Shown: one piece after another, positions 5,287 through 6,842 of the stretch
Layout of the letters: the number at the start of each line of letters is the position of its first letter
Position numbering within the stretch: position 1 is the first letter of the stretch
Assembly: GCA_015520535.1 (NCBI GenBank)
Contig: WAPZ01000827.1
Coordinates: 1-6,842, forward strand
Reading direction: 5' to 3'
Source of the DNA: Candidatus Heimdallarchaeota archaeon
GTDB lineage: Archaea > Asgardarchaeota > Heimdallarchaeia > Hodarchaeales > S146-22
Length of the DNA: 6,842 nucleotides
Position numbers and translations under genes: made by a program
Notes under the pieces: generated by a model
Databases searched by the model: none
Told to the model about the DNA's origin: nothing
Seen by the model: only the letters and a program-made list of their open reading frames with translations

Positions 5287-6842
5287 TTAGGATAAATAGA
5301 TGTCTATCCAATAGGCAGCATCGCCGCGATCCCAATAATAACTTCCCGCAGCATTTTGAACTGTCCAGGTGACGTCTAAATCTGCGCTTAAATGATCGTC
5401 GCCAATCCCATCATCGTCCCATGTCTCTATTCGTAAGTGAAGCTTCCCAGTTTTAACCATTCTACCAGTGAATAATAGGGCATCATATCCCGTGCCAGGG
5501 CCATAGGTGTCATAGATGTAATAGACGTCTTCACCGGACCACGTCGCCCATTGATTGTAGTGCACTTCATAGCCTTGCCTTCCAGCCCATGTTTTGAAGT
5601 AGTTTTCGCCGTTTCCCCAATCTCCATCATAGTCTATGCGAGCTTGTCTGAATACTACGTCGACATCTTTAGTTTGGGATAAGTCAAACGTAAAGCCGTT
5701 GGCTGAAATTCGAATTTCGTTTGTTCCGCCACCAGGATCGGTTGCGGTATCTGAATAATAGTCAACGCCATCAACATCTTCTGAAAGCATGATGTTATAA
5801 TAATAAAACGTGTTGATAAGATCAGAATCTTCACGGAGCTTGATCATGATGTCAATTCGTGGTGAGGTTTCTGGTAGCATTATTTGACCTGTTGTTGGAC
5901 CGGAGTTACCCCAGTTTTTGGTGAAAGGACCGTCAGCATTATAATTTAAAGTTCCAAGGAACTGATAATTATCATTGCCACCATCTAAATCAACATAGAC
6001 ATCCATATAATATTCTTCTGTACCCCATTCGTGATCGCCGCTCATTTTAAAGTATTCTAACCGTACAAAGAGACTTCCGTAAAGTGGTAGGGATTCACCT
6101 TCATTTGGTGCTACATATCCTAACGTTTCAATAATGGTGTCAATGACTTGGGGTTTTGTAGCCAACTCTCCATGATGAGCATCGTAAATGTAGTTGTCGG
6201 CACCTTCCAGCCATGGCGAGTCAGCCGGAACTACACCATCAAAACCACGCTTAATCCCGTCACCATTCATGTCATATAATGGTGCGTCTAAATACCACGG
6301 TTCTCCGCCGATGGTAACATAGTGTTCTCCTGGGGGTTCAGAATAACCTAATGTTTCTAGAAATGAAGAGCCGGGTATCATTTGCGCCGCGCTAGCTGCC
6401 CAATCACCGAATAATGGGCTTAATTGTCCGATATATGCTTCCCATGTTCCATGATTTGGCGTTCCAAGCATAATTAAATCATCAATTCTTTCAGCCCAGT
6501 TGTCATCGATATTTGAGTCATAGGGACCGCGTTCAATTAAATAACGTGCGATTAGACCGCCCATGCTATGAGCAACGATATCAAATTTTTCAGTACTTGA
6601 TGCTTGGATTTGATGGATTTTTTCTTCAACTTGATTGGCTAACGCGGGAATATCTAAGTTTCCTGGCGGTTCGGATGCATCATGATTAAGTGCTTGAGTC
6701 CCGGGAGTATTAGGATCGAAATCTACAACAGTGATTCCTGCACGTTCTAAAATGGGAATCATGGTTTTGAAAATTGAGCCGTCACCATGCCAGCCGGGGA
6801 TCATTATTACACGGTATTTTCCTTCATGTGCTGCTGTTGGGG
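5287..6842 (-). CDS. Secreted-type alpha/beta hydrolase (lipase/esterase) with duplicated C-terminal beta domains, 5' partial
   Basis: Residues are numbered from the in-frame ATG at 6804. The frame stays open beyond that codon to the window edge (adding PTAAHEGKYRVI), and those residues complete the first beta strand before PGWHG, so the true start and probably a signal peptide lie outside. Likely an extracellular ester or lipid hydrolase. Seen: PGWHGDG (oxyanion region, 3-9), VAHSMGG (77-83) with nucleophile Ser80, LGTPNHGT (113-120), catalytic Asp189 in FDGVVP, and His210 or His211 in AHHGEL. Residues 178-189 (D-x-N-x-D-G...D) fit a calcium-loop pattern that ends on Asp189. From 240 to the end the protein is rich in Asp, Tyr, Trp and Gly, with two related regions sharing WGxxExY (260-266 and 396-402), perhaps C2-like or other beta-sandwich domains that bind substrate, calcium or the cell surface. 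No membrane segment is seen in the visible part. Confidence 0.85.
   Translation of the reverse strand, partial: PTAAHEGKYRVIMIPGWHGDGSIFKTMIPILERAGITVVDFDPNTPGTQALNHDASEPPGNLDIPALANQVEEKIHQIQASSTEKFDIVAHSMGGLIARYLIERGPYDSNIDDNWAERIDDLIMLGTPNHGTWEAYIGQLSPLFGDWAASAAQMIPGSSFLETLGYSEPPGEHYVTIGGEPWYLDAPLYDMNGDGIKRGFDGVVPADSPWLEGADNYIYDAHHGELATKPQVIDTIIETLGYVAPNEGESLPLYGSLFVRLEYFKMSGDHEWGTEEYYMDVYVDLDGGNDNYQFLGTLNYNADGPFTKNWGNSGPTTGQIMLPETSPRIDIMIKLREDSDLINTFYYYNIMLSEDVDGVDYYSDTATDPGGGTNEIRISANGFTFDLSQTKDVDVVFRQARIDYDGDWGNGENYFKTWAGRQGYEVHYNQWATWSGEDVYYIYDTYGPGTGYDALLFTGRMVKTGKLHLRIETWDDDGIGDDHLSADLDVTWTVQNAAGSYYWDRGDAAYWIDIYLS

Noticed and set aside
5427..5630. 67-residue minus-strand frame within the hydrolase C-terminus
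   Set aside because: A shifted-frame shadow of the hydrolase, which is continuous through this segment.

Overview
This AT-rich window holds four protein-coding genes and a non-coding left end. It most probably comes from an archaeon, and an Asgard (Promethearchaeota) lineage is a reasonable guess. The evidence is TATA-box-like promoter elements, T-tract ends in place of hairpin terminators, a short membrane protein ending in a double-CxxC zinc ribbon, an F420-type luciferase-like oxidoreductase, and a secreted, Asp/Tyr/Trp-rich hydrolase. The lineage is inferred from gene style; no rRNA or other marker gene is present.

Layout. 1-466: AT-rich, no intact gene. It may hold the last codons of an off-edge gene, T-tracts, a small perfect hairpin and a stretch that looks like a decayed reading frame. 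467-2998 (+): a large N6-adenine DNA methyltransferase with the TaqI / type IIG architecture (helical N-terminus, catalytic domain with DPSCGTG and NPPW, C-terminal target-recognition region) but no visible nuclease. 2991-4061 (-): a multi-pass membrane protein with a C-terminal zinc ribbon, overlapping the methyltransferase tail to tail by 8 bp. 4062-4225: divergent intergenic region with a palindromic TATA element, a 17-codon upstream ORF and a strong Shine-Dalgarno sequence. 4226-5176 (+): luciferase-like flavin/F420 oxidoreductase. 5177-5286: convergent spacer with T-tracts for both strands. 5287-6842 (-): secreted-type alpha/beta hydrolase (lipase/esterase) with two related C-terminal beta domains. 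Its 5' end lies beyond the right edge.

How they work together. Strands alternate (+ - + -), so every gene is probably its own transcription unit and nothing suggests a shared pathway. The methyltransferase could be a stand-alone modification enzyme or the specificity/modification part of a defence system whose other parts lie outside the window. I see no convincing new multi-gene system. The most notable points are the nuclease-less methyltransferase with a membrane-like hydrophobic stretch, reciprocal antisense T-tract terminators in the overlapping gene pair, the divergent promoter with an upstream ORF, and the duplicated domain with a Ca-loop-like motif in the hydrolase.
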